Assembly (NCBI GenBank): GCA_963588905.1
Contig: CAVAJF010000006.1
Location: 1 to 64,000, forward strand
DNA length: 64,000 nucleotides
Direction of reading: 5' to 3'
From: Butyricicoccus_A sp963588905
GTDB lineage: Bacteria; Bacillota; Clostridia; Oscillospirales; Butyricicoccaceae
Positions within the stretch are counted from its first letter, which is position 1. Each line of letters opens with the position of its first letter. A program made the translations under genes and the position numbers. This document shows positions 1 to 9,196 of the stretch, one piece after another. The notes under the pieces were generated by a model, which saw only the letters and a list, made by a program, of their open reading frames with translations, ran no database searches and had not been told where the DNA came from.

Positions 1-49
1 TATAGACGAAGTCTAGGAATAGCAACTTAGTCCAGGATTCTGTCCGCAC
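1..49 (-). mobile_element. possible 5' end of a group II intron (partial)
   Basis: The amidase reading frame loses its SLH homology where the minus strand reads GTGCGGACAGAATCC, starting at position 49. GTGCG matches the GUGYG consensus that begins group II introns, and the bases beyond it fold into a short hairpin (ATAGACGAAGTCTAT-like, positions 1-14). Known: bacterial group II introns often sit inside genes of conjugative elements. Inference only: less than 50 bases are visible, so no intron-encoded reverse transcriptase or domain V can be checked. The alternative is an ordinary insertion or a rearranged gene end. Confidence 0.3.
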
Positions 50-1152
50 CTCTTGGTTTCCGAGGTACCGGAAGTTACGCCTACATTAAATGCCCAATTT
101 ACTGCGTCTGCGTACCAAGCGTCTGAAGGAACATCGGTAAATGGCATCTCCATGTCATCTGTATCCGGCTTATCCACGTAGTTGTATATCATCTGAGCGG
201 CCTGTGCACGGGTACAAGTGCTTTTCGGAGCAAATGTAGAGCTGGTTACGCCCTGAATCACGTTTGTGTTATAACCCCAGATGACCGGATTATAGTACCA
301 GTCATTTTCGTATACATCAGTAAACGGTGCATCTCCAAGATCGGCAGCACTGCTTTCAGAGCCTTTTTCTTTCAGGTTATAGGCTTTTACAATACCCTGT
401 GCATCAGCGATACCAAGAGATTTCAGCTTTGCGTCGGAGGACAGATAGTTGGTGTAGTCGTGCTTGCTAGTAAGCATAGCGTTTTCAACAATTATGCTCG
501 GAATGTTCGCTTTCGTACCATTGCGCAGGATGCTGTAATAATCTGCGGTTGATCCGTCTGGATACTTAGTCGATCCGGCGCGCTGGAGATAACCACGATC
601 TTTCAGACCAAGGGCAACTAGATTGTTATGAATCTGCGTTGCAGATTTCTTAACTTCAGTCAACAGATTAGGACGGTATGTGGATTCAATTGGAATCAAC
701 ATAAGCGTTCCATTTGCCGATGAGCTATCAGAAGCATCATTATGCATACTAACGATCAGATTGGAATGCTTGTCGGCAGCATACTGCACGCGATCCGAAA
801 GAGCGACATATGTATCTGTGGAGCGTGTCATATAGACAGTCACACCTTCATATTTTTCCAGCTCATCTTTGCACGCTTGTGCAATTTTCAGATTCAGATC
901 TTTTTCGTTGACAGTTTTACCGTTGTACTTAGCTGTCGCGCCGGAATCCTTACCGCCATGACCGGGATCAATGGTGACAATCAGATTGCCATCAGAAGCA
1001 GCGTTCTTGGAGTAAGTAGATGCTGCTGGTGTATCAAAATCCAGCGTGACATCTTCTTCACCTTCGATACCTTCCGCGGCAAAAGCGGGCAGCATACTGC
1101 TTGCGGTGATGCAAAAAGCGGACAGCAAGCATAAGAGTTTCTTTTTCTTCAT
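13..1152 (-). CDS. secreted N-acetylmuramoyl-L-alanine amidase with SLH domains, C-terminus interrupted
   Basis: The protein (379 aa as read) has a signal peptide (residues 1-26, ending AFA-A), then an Amidase_3 domain (about 55-260) with DPGHGG, NEKDLN and SMHND zinc/catalytic motifs. A complete SLH domain (about 275-330) and the first half of a second (from FTDVPSDAWY) follow. It should cleave the amide bond between muramic acid and the stem peptide at the cell surface, with SLH anchoring to the wall. It lies last in the visible transfer operon, 69 bp after the DUF4315 gene, so local wall opening for conjugation is plausible. The second SLH stops at SGTSETK and is replaced by 12 unrelated residues, so the gene is interrupted near position 49. 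Confidence 0.85.
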   Translation of the reverse strand: MKKKKLLCLLSAFCITASSMLPAFAAEGIEGEEDVTLDFDTPAASTYSKNAASDGNLIVTIDPGHGGKDSGATAKYNGKTVNEKDLNLKIAQACKDELEKYEGVTVYMTRSTDTYVALSDRVQYAADKHSNLIVSMHNDASDSSSANGTLMLIPIESTYRPNLLTEVKKSATQIHNNLVALGLKDRGYLQRAGSTKYPDGSTADYYSILRNGTKANIPSIIVENAMLTSKHDYTNYLSSDAKLKSLGIADAQGIVKAYNLKEKGSESSAADLGDAPFTDVYENDWYYNPVIWGYNTNVIQGVTSSTFAPKSTCTRAQAAQMIYNYVDKPDTDDMEMPFTDVPSDAWYADAVNWAFNVGVTSGTSETKRCGQNPGLSCYS

Positions 1153-1221
1153 GAGAAGACTCCTTCCTTGAAATAGAATAGAAATATGTGGTTTATTTAA
1201 ACACTCAAAATGAGTGATATT

Positions 1222-1605
1222 TTACCTGATATTTGAAGAAAACGGATTTGAATAGATAGAAGACTGCACAGTGTTGGCAGATTCTTCCTGTTCAACCGTT
1301 GGCGTAGGTGGTTCCGGTTCAGATTTTTCCATCTCAGCAGAAGAACTTTCTGCTGGGATGGACGGTTCGGAACGCTGATATACGGACAGAATATCCGGCA
1401 GTTCGCTCAAAGAAACATCGCTGCTGCGAACCATCTGAATAATGATTTCACCTTCGATGGTTTCGGCATCGGCAGTAAGTTTATCCAATCGAGCTTTTTC
1501 CGTGTCGATTCTGGATTGCAGCTTCGCAATCTTTTCTTCGGTACGCTTTTTTTCTGCTCGCTTTGCATCGAGCTTTTCATTCAGCTTATCAATTGCTGCA
1601 TTCAT
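1222..1605 (-). CDS. DUF4315 family conjugative-element protein
   Basis: A 127-aa protein. Residues 1-50 form a charged coiled coil (repeated E/K-rich heptads), followed by the family signature EIIIQMVRSSDVSLSELPDIL; the tail from about residue 85 is acidic and low complexity. DUF4315 proteins are small, of unknown function, and are found almost only in clostridial Tn1549/CTn-like elements, next to the large wall-hydrolase gene, as here. Its start overlaps the stop of the upstream gene by 4 bp, so the two are probably translationally coupled. No enzymatic motif is visible; a structural or scaffolding role in the transfer machine is inference. Confidence 0.8.
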   Translation of the reverse strand: MNAAIDKLNEKLDAKRAEKKRTEEKIAKLQSRIDTEKARLDKLTADAETIEGEIIIQMVRSSDVSLSELPDILSVYQRSEPSIPAESSSAEMEKSEPEPPTPTVEQEESANTVQSSIYSNPFSSNIR

Positions 1606-4600
1606 GATTTGTCTCCTTTTGGATACTGTGGCACGCCATATCCGCAGATTTGGCTGCTGCCAAGAGTGTATTTGCGTTCATTTACGGCATCATTGCTATT
1701 GCCTTCGATGGTATAGACCATGCCGTTTTCTACTTTTTCAACGATACCTACATGGTCGGAATGGCCGTCACCTTCCCAGTCGAAGAAGATAATATCACCG
1801 GGAGCGGGAGTGTATGAACGATCCTGCCATAGACCGTGCTGCTGGAACCATGGGATGCCTTGTGCCTGGCAAGCAGCGAATTTTGGAATGATACCGGCAT
1901 CAATATAACCGCACTGATTTGCACACCAGCTGACAAATGATGCACACCAAGCAACGCGAGAATGGAATCCCATATAGCTCCAGTATGGCTGACCGCCACG
2001 TTGACCGAGCTGTGAACGGGCAACTTCAACAATATCTGTGCTGCCTGTACCGGTTGCGTTGCTGCTGGCAAGTTCATTGTATAAATAGAAGGATGGATTC
2101 AATGATTTGCCATCATGTGTGTATTCCATGTGCACAGTGTTTGTCTCACAAGCAGCGGGTGCACGACCTGATTTTGCAATAACATCACTACGTTGGACGG
2201 TATCACCCTTTTTAACACTGATTGTTCCGAGACCACCATATAGGAATTTATTCTTGCCTTTTTCCAAGACAAGGTACGATCCATGTTCATCATCTGTACC
2301 GATTTCTGTAATCTTGCCGGATGTGACAGCAAGAAGTTTCTGACCGGAGCCAACAGTAATATCAATGCCGAAGTGCTGGCTGATGGAACCGCTGCTGTAC
2401 TGATAACCATATCGGCGCGCGATACTCCATGAATTGCTTTCCAGCGGAGAGCCATAATTCATGTGTGTTGTGTACTGTCCGAGTTGATTCATTAAATCGG
2501 ATTTATCCTTTTGGTCTTGATTCATCTGATTTTGCAGATAAGTCACCAGTGTTTCAGATGTAACGTTGACATCCATATGCTTGACTTGATTTTTGCTGAT
2601 TCCTGGGATATAAATACCACCGGTTACGTTGCTGTTCATTGCATACACGGCGGCATATTGTACGCCTAAATTGTTACAGCGCTGATGGTCACTGACAAAA
2701 ATATCAATTCGATTTCCTTTGATTGCACCGCCACAATCTTCAGCAATGAAATCACCAAAGCCATCAATATGTACTTTCGTGCCGTAAGGAATGACCTTTG
2801 GATCAACTGCAATGGTACGACCTTCTGTAGCAGTAACGCCAGTTGCAGTCTGTGTACCCCATTGTTCAGAACAAATCGGACAGCCACAATAGAATGTTAG
2901 TTTAAAATTGCCCAAACATTTGGAGTTGTTCAAAATAGCTGTTGTCAAGGTGGAACCGGATTTTTTCGACACAATGCCACCGTAAGTCGGTGTATATGTC
3001 AGAATTAAATCGGTAGAATCCTTTTTCTCATCTGTCGAAGTACCATCCTGATTTCCATCTTTATCTACAACGGTTTCTGTTGTCGTTGTTTTATCAGCTT
3101 CACTTGTGCCGGATACGTCTTGTACATACTCTGAGACATCGACTTTATAAACCGCTGAATAAATATCATCAATTGCGGATTTCACATCAGAGAATTTATA
3201 ATCTCCATATACGCAATCCAAATAATTTAAAATTGGATCAGGATTGGTTGTGATGGTGATTGGATCAATTGTTTCCGAGCCGTTATAGGTGTATGAAACA
3301 ACATCCGCTTTGCTGCTGTATCCATTGATTTTTTTAGACAGCTTTGCATCTAATTCTGTGATATATGTGTACACTTCGGTTAGTGTTTCATCGTCACTTG
3401 CCAAAGATGCTGCGCCGACAACGGCATATGCAACAGGCATAGCGAGCAGGGTAACAACTAAAAATAAAGAAATGATGGCGATGATACCAAAAGAACGAGA
3501 TATTCTTGAAACACCGGTAATTACTTTAGAAAAAGTGCGTCCGGTATTTGCAACAACTTTTGATACGGCAGATGGCGTCCGGCGTAACACTTGTAAAAAA
3601 GATCGTTGAGGCTTATTCTTTCCGAAAAGACGCTTGGCACCGGATGCTATTCGTGACGTGTCACGGACAACATTTTTGGTCTTAACCATAGCCTGCATGC
3701 CAAGGTCTTCAGAGCCTTCTATATCTTCGGCAACCAGTAAGCCTTCATGTGCCAGACGTTTTCCAGCGTCTTTTAACAATCCTTTTCCTTGTTTTGCGGC
3801 AAATTTTCCGTTTTTTAGCAAGACAGATTTTTTATCTGCAAACATTCCATCTTTCCAATCTTTATGGGAAAGAAAAGCAAATTTCCCTTGACGGTATGCT
3901 GCCTTTGCAATCTTTTTTGATGCACTATATGTCATAGCTGCGCCGGTAACAATAGCACGGCGCTCGGCCGCAGATGCACGATCTACATAGTCTTCTGATG
4001 CACCGCCGCCATGATGAATAGCTGTGTGATACAGTGTTTCTTTTAATCTGGATTTCTTGGGAGAAGAACTAGATAAAGAATCTGCGTAAATATCTGTTCG
4101 ACTGGGAGCAATGTTATCTGCGGGTGTTTTAGGATTATCGGATGTATGTTTCTTTGTATTTAATAAAAGAGAACGACTAGAATTTTCTTTCGGATGGACA
4201 GATATACGCTCCGATTCGGCATCTTTAGATGATGCCGAATGCATAGATTCCGCGTCCAGAAGATTGGACGAAAATATATTTTCTTTTTGAGAAAATGCAT
4301 CAGATTTAAGGTGTTCCTTTGAAGATTTATTTTCGGAAGAAAGCAGACTGGAAGCAAATACATTTTCTGGCTCAGAATTAATATCGGAAGAGAAAGGTTT
4401 CTCCGATGCGTGGAGCATAGAAGAACCGGAAGTAACAGATTTTTCTGGTTTATGCGTGGATATGAGACCAGAAGCAAATGTATTTTCTGGTTGGACTGAA
4501 ACATCTGAATGGAATATCTCTTCTTCTGTATGTACCAGAGAAGATAGAGGATTATCTGATTGCATCGCTTCATGTGATGATTTCAGATTGGATGCAAATA

Positions 4601-5438
4601 TATTTTCAGATTTAGAAAATGCAGCAGATGCAGAGACCGATTCTGATGTATGCAGCAGGGAAGCTGAAGGACTATCCGAAAGAGTAGCCTTGTGCGGAGA
4701 CGTCAAACCAGCAGCTGTGCTTTCCAGTGGAGAAGATGCAGCAGGTGCAGAAACTGGTTCTGATGTATGCAGCAGAGAAGCTGAAGAACTGTCCGAAAGA
4801 ACAGTCTTGTGTGGAAAAGTCAAACCAGCAGCAGAAGTGTTTTCCGGCCGAGGAGATGCAGCAGGTGCAGAGACTGGTTCTGATGTGTGCAGCAGGGAAG
4901 CGGAAGGACTATCTGATAAAGCAGCCTTGTGCGAGGAAATCAGACCGGTAGCAGCCGTGCTTTCCGGCTGAGGAGATGCAGCAGATGCAGAAACTGGTTC
5001 TGATGTATGCAGCAGGGATGCTGAAGGGCTGTCCGACAGAGCAGCCTTGTGCGGAGAAACCAGACCGGCAGCAGCTGTGCTTTCTGATCGAGTAGGCTCT
5101 ACTGTGTGATTATTTTGATAAGAATTGGGAGCACTTGTGTATGCTGTACGATTGTATTCTTGGTTTTGTATTGGAGAATGACTGGTATTTGATGGCGGAG
5201 AAGATTCTTGCTGTGAATGAGATATGTCAGCATCATCAATAAAAAAAGAAGTTATTCCTAATTCTTCAAAAAGTTCTGCCAGCGTTGGTTTCTGCTCGCT
5301 TTGATTGGTAGGGGTGCTGTCATCTTGATGCAGGTTTTGGGAGAAAATGTCTCCGGTAGAAGAAACTTTTTCATGTTGGAAGAGCTGAGATTTTTGATTC
5401 TGAGAAGAATCGTGACTTCGAAAAAATTTATTTTTCAC
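1602..5438 (-). CDS. large conjugative transfer wall hydrolase: repeats, TM, 3D, degenerate M23 and CHAP domains
   Basis: A 1278-aa membrane protein, probably the VirB1-like wall-opening component of the conjugation channel. In order: a low-complexity N-terminus with 40-aa repeats (about 120-385), a basic region (480-645), one membrane segment (about 648-675), a 3D domain (about 843-950, with CGCPICSEQW and EDCGGAIKGNRID), an M23-like domain (about 1000-1110), and a CHAP domain (1133-1278, Cys in RVAWCASF, His in SDHVGIVE). The start is GTG with GAAAGGAG upstream. The M23 domain keeps HFGID and the last His of the HxH motif (VHME). However, the YxHL histidine is Gly (LYGGL) and the first HxH histidine is Thr, so this domain is probably inactive and the CHAP domain does the cutting. 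Confidence 0.85.
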   Translation of the reverse strand: MKNKFFRSHDSSQNQKSQLFQHEKVSSTGDIFSQNLHQDDSTPTNQSEQKPTLAELFEELGITSFFIDDADISHSQQESSPPSNTSHSPIQNQEYNRTAYTSAPNSYQNNHTVEPTRSESTAAAGLVSPHKAALSDSPSASLLHTSEPVSASAASPQPESTAATGLISSHKAALSDSPSASLLHTSEPVSAPAASPRPENTSAAGLTFPHKTVLSDSSSASLLHTSEPVSAPAASSPLESTAAGLTSPHKATLSDSPSASLLHTSESVSASAAFSKSENIFASNLKSSHEAMQSDNPLSSLVHTEEEIFHSDVSVQPENTFASGLISTHKPEKSVTSGSSMLHASEKPFSSDINSEPENVFASSLLSSENKSSKEHLKSDAFSQKENIFSSNLLDAESMHSASSKDAESERISVHPKENSSRSLLLNTKKHTSDNPKTPADNIAPSRTDIYADSLSSSSPKKSRLKETLYHTAIHHGGGASEDYVDRASAAERRAIVTGAAMTYSASKKIAKAAYRQGKFAFLSHKDWKDGMFADKKSVLLKNGKFAAKQGKGLLKDAGKRLAHEGLLVAEDIEGSEDLGMQAMVKTKNVVRDTSRIASGAKRLFGKNKPQRSFLQVLRRTPSAVSKVVANTGRTFSKVITGVSRISRSFGIIAIISLFLVVTLLAMPVAYAVVGAASLASDDETLTEVYTYITELDAKLSKKINGYSSKADVVSYTYNGSETIDPITITTNPDPILNYLDCVYGDYKFSDVKSAIDDIYSAVYKVDVSEYVQDVSGTSEADKTTTTETVVDKDGNQDGTSTDEKKDSTDLILTYTPTYGGIVSKKSGSTLTTAILNNSKCLGNFKLTFYCGCPICSEQWGTQTATGVTATEGRTIAVDPKVIPYGTKVHIDGFGDFIAEDCGGAIKGNRIDIFVSDHQRCNNLGVQYAAVYAMNSNVTGGIYIPGISKNQVKHMDVNVTSETLVTYLQNQMNQDQKDKSDLMNQLGQYTTHMNYGSPLESNSWSIARRYGYQYSSGSISQHFGIDITVGSGQKLLAVTSGKITEIGTDDEHGSYLVLEKGKNKFLYGGLGTISVKKGDTVQRSDVIAKSGRAPAACETNTVHMEYTHDGKSLNPSFYLYNELASSNATGTGSTDIVEVARSQLGQRGGQPYWSYMGFHSRVAWCASFVSWCANQCGYIDAGIIPKFAACQAQGIPWFQQHGLWQDRSYTPAPGDIIFFDWEGDGHSDHVGIVEKVENGMVYTIEGNSNDAVNERKYTLGSSQICGYGVPQYPKGDKS
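4285..5081 (-). repeat. tandem 120-bp (40-aa) coding repeats
   Basis: About seven to eight direct copies lie within the N-terminal half of the large hydrolase gene. Copies begin with S/N-T-A-A-x-G-L and contain LSDSPSASLLHTSEPVSA. The four 5'-most copies are nearly identical in protein and DNA (one is 39 rather than 40 aa); the 3' copies are diverged and the seventh is shortened to about 28 residues. The repeats precede the single membrane segment, so they would be cytoplasmic if N-in. The near identity implies recent expansion by slippage or unequal exchange; copy number is likely to vary among strains (inference). Confidence 0.85.
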
Positions 5439-5454
5439 AGAGAAACTCCTTTCT

Positions 5455-5480
5455 CCCTACATGAGATGACTCATGTAGGG
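5455..5480 (-). promoter_or_regulatory. perfect hairpin just upstream of the hydrolase ribosome binding site
   Basis: An 11-bp perfect stem (CCCTACATGAG / CTCATGTAGGG) with a 4-nt loop lies between the VirB4 stop and the GTG start of the hydrolase gene. On the minus strand no U-run follows; the sequence continues GAGAAAGGAG into the ribosome binding site. It is therefore more likely an mRNA processing or translation-control structure than a terminator. The role is inferred. Confidence 0.6.
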
Positions 5481-5497
5481 GATCTTTTCAAACATAG

Positions 5498-8400
5498 TTA
5501 AGCAATAATTCGTGTTTTCCATTCGTAATTTGCCAGGCATGACGGCACAGAAAAACTATATTCTCCGTCATTGTCTGCTTGTGTCGTTACAATTGCGTTG
5601 TCGGAATTAAAATCAGAACAATTGGTGGAGAAAAGACCAACGTGAACATTTGCCAGTGCATTTCCATCCTCATCCACCTTTTTTCCGTGTAAAGTTGTAT
5701 ATTCGAGCGGAATTACAATGGCATCGTCAAGATATAGTGCTTGCTGATGTTCGTGTGGATGTAAAGAAAGTGGAATTTGAATGCTTTGCTCTGCATTGAC
5801 TGGAGATAAATAGAAGGCACCGGTCAACATTGTTTCTACGATATAACCATCCTGCAATTCTTCTACTTGTTCTGCGTGGGCAATTAAGCTATTCGCAGGA
5901 AGAATGGTTCCATCTTTAGCAACTATCTCATCGGTACAATACAAGCCGACATCAATAAACCTTCCTTTTTTCAGACCAAAGGTATCATTGGATTCTGCTT
6001 CCACCATAAAGGAAATTTTTGTAGATTGTTCTAAGAGTGTGTAGTTTAAATCAGTTGATTGACTAACTGTGATACTACGCGATGCATCGTTGGAATCAAA
6101 CAAATATCCAGCAGGAACTGCGACTGGAACAATAGTATATTGACCGACGGGAAGATGAAGGACAAAGGTGCCATTGCTGCCAGTACGGATTGTCCATTCT
6201 TTATCCGAATCAGTTGCGTGAATGGTAAATCCTACATCGGAGAGACCTTCTTCTGCAAACTGTGGAACGCCAGCATTGACTGTTTTCAAGCAATAACCAA
6301 CTGCATGAAATCCAACGGGATACAGAGTAGGCATATCTGGTTCTGGAACAGAAGTATGGTTCGGCTTTGACGGTGATGCAGTTGTTGTTGCAGTCGAATT
6401 GACTGTTTGTGGCCGCTTTTGTGCTGCGACCTCCTCTAATTTTGTTGTCATGGCAGCGTAAAGCTTTGTCTGTTTCGGGAATTCGCTGTTGAACGGTACA
6501 ATACGACCTTCTACGAACATCAGGCCGTGACCCGGAAGTGCATTGTCCATGTAACTCAATTGCTGTGGTGAGATATTCAGCAGATTTGCAAGCTGGGTAC
6601 TATCATTTCTTGACTGATTCAGCATGACAATGAAATCGGAGTTGGACAGCATTTGGCGTGCTGTGTCCGACAGAAGCAGGGTTTCTACGTTCTGCGTAAT
6701 GCCGGTTGGGATTGCGCCCCATTTTCTTGCACGAGACCATAATTCGAAAAAATATTCTGAGCAGTAATTGTTGGAAAACAATAACTGAATCTCATCAATG
6801 TATACCCATGTACGAATACCGCGTTCTCGATTGCATGTGATACGGTTCCACACCTGATCGAGTACAGTCAACATGCCAACAGTACGCAAATGTTTACCAA
6901 GTTTTTTGATGTCGTACACAACGAGACGTTTTGATGTATTGACATTCGTTCTATAGCTAAATACATTCAGGGAACCAGTGATATATGCTTCCAGCTGCAA
7001 TGCGATGGATCTTGCTCTCTGTTCTGGCTGCTGCACCAGAACATTGTAGAAATCAACGAGTGTCGGCATTGGTGTTGATTCTGTATTTGCCAGATAATCT
7101 CGATAGGTCTCATGCAGTGCACGGTCAATGATACTGACATCGCTGCCATCCAGACTGGAACGGCTGGAAGATAGCAATTCGATAAACGAGCAGATAAAAT
7201 CCAGCTTTGTTGCCAGCGGATCATCACCGTCACCGTAATTTTCTGAAATATCCAATGGATTTAAGTGTGTATCGCTACCGCCATAGATGCGCAGCACCTC
7301 AGAATCATCATGAAACACTTCTGCCAGCGGCGCATATTCGCCCTCTGGGTCGATGATAATAATTTCATCGTTCCAGCGGTTCAAGAATACATTAGTAAGT
7401 TCTTGCTTGGAGAACATACCCTTACCGGAACCCGGCGTGCCGAGAATCATACCGTTGCTGGCACGCATTTTCGTTCGGTCAAAAGCAATCAATGCATTGG
7501 AGCGGGAGTTGATACCATAATTGATGCCGCCTGGTTCCAACAGTTCTACTGCCATGAACGGCATGAAAATACTAACAGCAGCGGTTGTCATCGTGCGCTT
7601 GTGCTGCACAAAGTTCCGGCCGAGAGGAAGAATACTATTCATGCCGTATTCCTGTTCATAGTCCAGTGTGCTAAGTGTGACACCTTTTTGACGGGCAATC
7701 GCACAGATTTGCTCGGCATTTTTCTTCAATTCGTCCTCAGTCTCGGCATAAGTAAAGACCAAAAGTGTCGCACGGAATAAGTGCTGATCCTTATACTGCA
7801 TGTTGTGTACCAGCTGAAGTGCTTTTTCGTAGTTATACTGAAATTCCTGCGACAGAGAGATCTGTGCAGCGTAACCCTTAGCACTTGCTTTGGATTGTTT
7901 ATCGGATGCTTCTTGATCCATGAATGCAATCTGTTTTCGAACATAATCCAACGCCTTATTCTGGTCTTCTGCCTGCACATGCAGAGAGATAGCAAGGTTG
8001 ATTGGAAGATCAGAAATGTCACAGAGCACTTCGTCTGACAGCGTGTCTGGGAATTTTGACGCATATAAAATCTGTCCGATTTTATCGCCAAAATGAAACA
8101 TTCTTACTGGTTTGAAATCAAAAGATGGAGGACAAACAAAATCCTTTGTACTTCTGCCACTAATAGGCAGCTCATCATAAGTAAAATCGAACGGTTCATC
8201 TGGCTTCAACAGACTGGATATAACTTCCAAGCGTTGCTCACCGGACAGCAGATGCAGATTGCTGCCCATTGCCTTGAACTGCTGTGCAGTATCCGTTTCC
8301 AAACGAGACAGCTTTTGCCGGACAGCCTGCGGATCGGATGAATGCAGACCGAATGTGATAAAGCGGTCTCGAACGATATTATTATTACCTTCCAGTCCGC

Positions 8401-8794
8401 GTTTGGAGATAACAGAGTTAACTTCTTTGCGATATACATCATATCCATCACCGTGTAATGGATAAAACATCTGATCCATGAAATTATTGCTATCGCCGGT
8501 TCGATTGACGAGTAAGATTTGGAAAAATGTTTCTGGATCAAGGTAGTTATACATCTCGCAAAACTTAATAAATGTCTGTTCCTGATCGTCTCTACGATTC
8601 AGACGATAGTTTACATCATCAAAACGATAAGTACGGGAATACATATCATCACCGAGAATACACATACCGTCTTGCATCATGGACTGATAAAAAATAGAAT
8701 CCTGAGCAGTTAAAAACTGACGTTCTTCTTGTTTTTTCGTGCTTTTTTTATTCTGAGATGTCTGCTCTGGATTTGATTTCTTGAAGAGCGGCAT
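5498..8794 (-). CDS. VirB4/TraE-type conjugation ATPase with C-terminal SpaA/Cna-B-like tail
   Basis: A 1098-aa protein. Residues 1 to about 830 are a VirB4-family ATPase that powers pilus/channel assembly at the cytoplasmic membrane face. The P-loop GTPGSGKGM (about 456) has Gly in place of the usual Ser/Thr, and Walker B is VYIDEIQLLF (about 661). From about 835 onward there are beta-rich prealbumin-like repeats (for example GFTIHATDSDKEWTIRTGSNG and GKKVDEDGNALANVHVGLF) resembling SpaA/Cna-B domains, which normally sit outside the cell. Family members are usually about 800 aa. The last repeat is cut short (after YSFSVPS), so the tail looks truncated. The start has a strong CAGGAGGCG site and overlaps the PrgI gene by 47 bp. 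Confidence 0.85.
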   Translation of the reverse strand: MPLFKKSNPEQTSQNKKSTKKQEERQFLTAQDSIFYQSMMQDGMCILGDDMYSRTYRFDDVNYRLNRRDDQEQTFIKFCEMYNYLDPETFFQILLVNRTGDSNNFMDQMFYPLHGDGYDVYRKEVNSVISKRGLEGNNNIVRDRFITFGLHSSDPQAVRQKLSRLETDTAQQFKAMGSNLHLLSGEQRLEVISSLLKPDEPFDFTYDELPISGRSTKDFVCPPSFDFKPVRMFHFGDKIGQILYASKFPDTLSDEVLCDISDLPINLAISLHVQAEDQNKALDYVRKQIAFMDQEASDKQSKASAKGYAAQISLSQEFQYNYEKALQLVHNMQYKDQHLFRATLLVFTYAETEDELKKNAEQICAIARQKGVTLSTLDYEQEYGMNSILPLGRNFVQHKRTMTTAAVSIFMPFMAVELLEPGGINYGINSRSNALIAFDRTKMRASNGMILGTPGSGKGMFSKQELTNVFLNRWNDEIIIIDPEGEYAPLAEVFHDDSEVLRIYGGSDTHLNPLDISENYGDGDDPLATKLDFICSFIELLSSSRSSLDGSDVSIIDRALHETYRDYLANTESTPMPTLVDFYNVLVQQPEQRARSIALQLEAYITGSLNVFSYRTNVNTSKRLVVYDIKKLGKHLRTVGMLTVLDQVWNRITCNRERGIRTWVYIDEIQLLFSNNYCSEYFFELWSRARKWGAIPTGITQNVETLLLSDTARQMLSNSDFIVMLNQSRNDSTQLANLLNISPQQLSYMDNALPGHGLMFVEGRIVPFNSEFPKQTKLYAAMTTKLEEVAAQKRPQTVNSTATTTASPSKPNHTSVPEPDMPTLYPVGFHAVGYCLKTVNAGVPQFAEEGLSDVGFTIHATDSDKEWTIRTGSNGTFVLHLPVGQYTIVPVAVPAGYLFDSNDASRSITVSQSTDLNYTLLEQSTKISFMVEAESNDTFGLKKGRFIDVGLYCTDEIVAKDGTILPANSLIAHAEQVEELQDGYIVETMLTGAFYLSPVNAEQSIQIPLSLHPHEHQQALYLDDAIVIPLEYTTLHGKKVDEDGNALANVHVGLFSTNCSDFNSDNAIVTTQADNDGEYSFSVPSCLANYEWKTRIIA

Positions 8795-9179
8795 TTTTAC
8801 GCCTCCTGTTATTCATTGGGCATTTCGTATACGGAATGTCATTGGTATCATCTGGATACATACTGTCTATTTTCAGAGATATTTCATAAATTCTTGGCTT
8901 TTTGCTGCGCTTATAATGACGTAAGCGCAGCATGACGTACTTTTCAAATGGATAGCCATGAATCTGAATAAATCCAAGCGCCATAAATGGTGCACACATG
9001 GCGACTACAATATAAGAAATGACGGGAATCGGGATGTTTAAGATGTTTTTCATCACGAAAAATGAACCGACACCGACTGTTAGTGCCAGAGCTGTAAAGC
9101 CAAGCTGGCGGAGTGACATTCCGAAGAATAATTTTTCTTGATAACTTCGTATTTCATTATTCACTTCAATTTGAAGCAT
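8748..9179 (-). CDS. PrgI family conjugal transfer membrane protein
   Basis: A 143-aa protein. Two close hydrophobic segments (about 25-46 and 50-72) are followed by a basic cytoplasmic tail. The N-terminus (EVNNEIRSYQEKLFFGMSLRQ) and the GYPFEKY motif are typical of the PrgI family encoded immediately upstream of VirB4 in Gram-positive conjugative elements. It is thought to be a VirB3-like partner anchoring the VirB4 ATPase at the membrane. The 3' end overlaps the start of the VirB4 gene, consistent with translational coupling. Confidence 0.85.
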   Translation of the reverse strand: MLQIEVNNEIRSYQEKLFFGMSLRQLGFTALALTVGVGSFFVMKNILNIPIPVISYIVVAMCAPFMALGFIQIHGYPFEKYVMLRLRHYKRSKKPRIYEISLKIDSMYPDDTNDIPYTKCPMNNRRRKNAALQEIKSRADISE

Positions 9180-9196
9180 AGTTTTCTCCTTACATC

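Noticed and set aside
742..1134. 130-aa plus-strand frame within the amidase gene
   Set aside because: It is a shadow of the amidase coding sequence.
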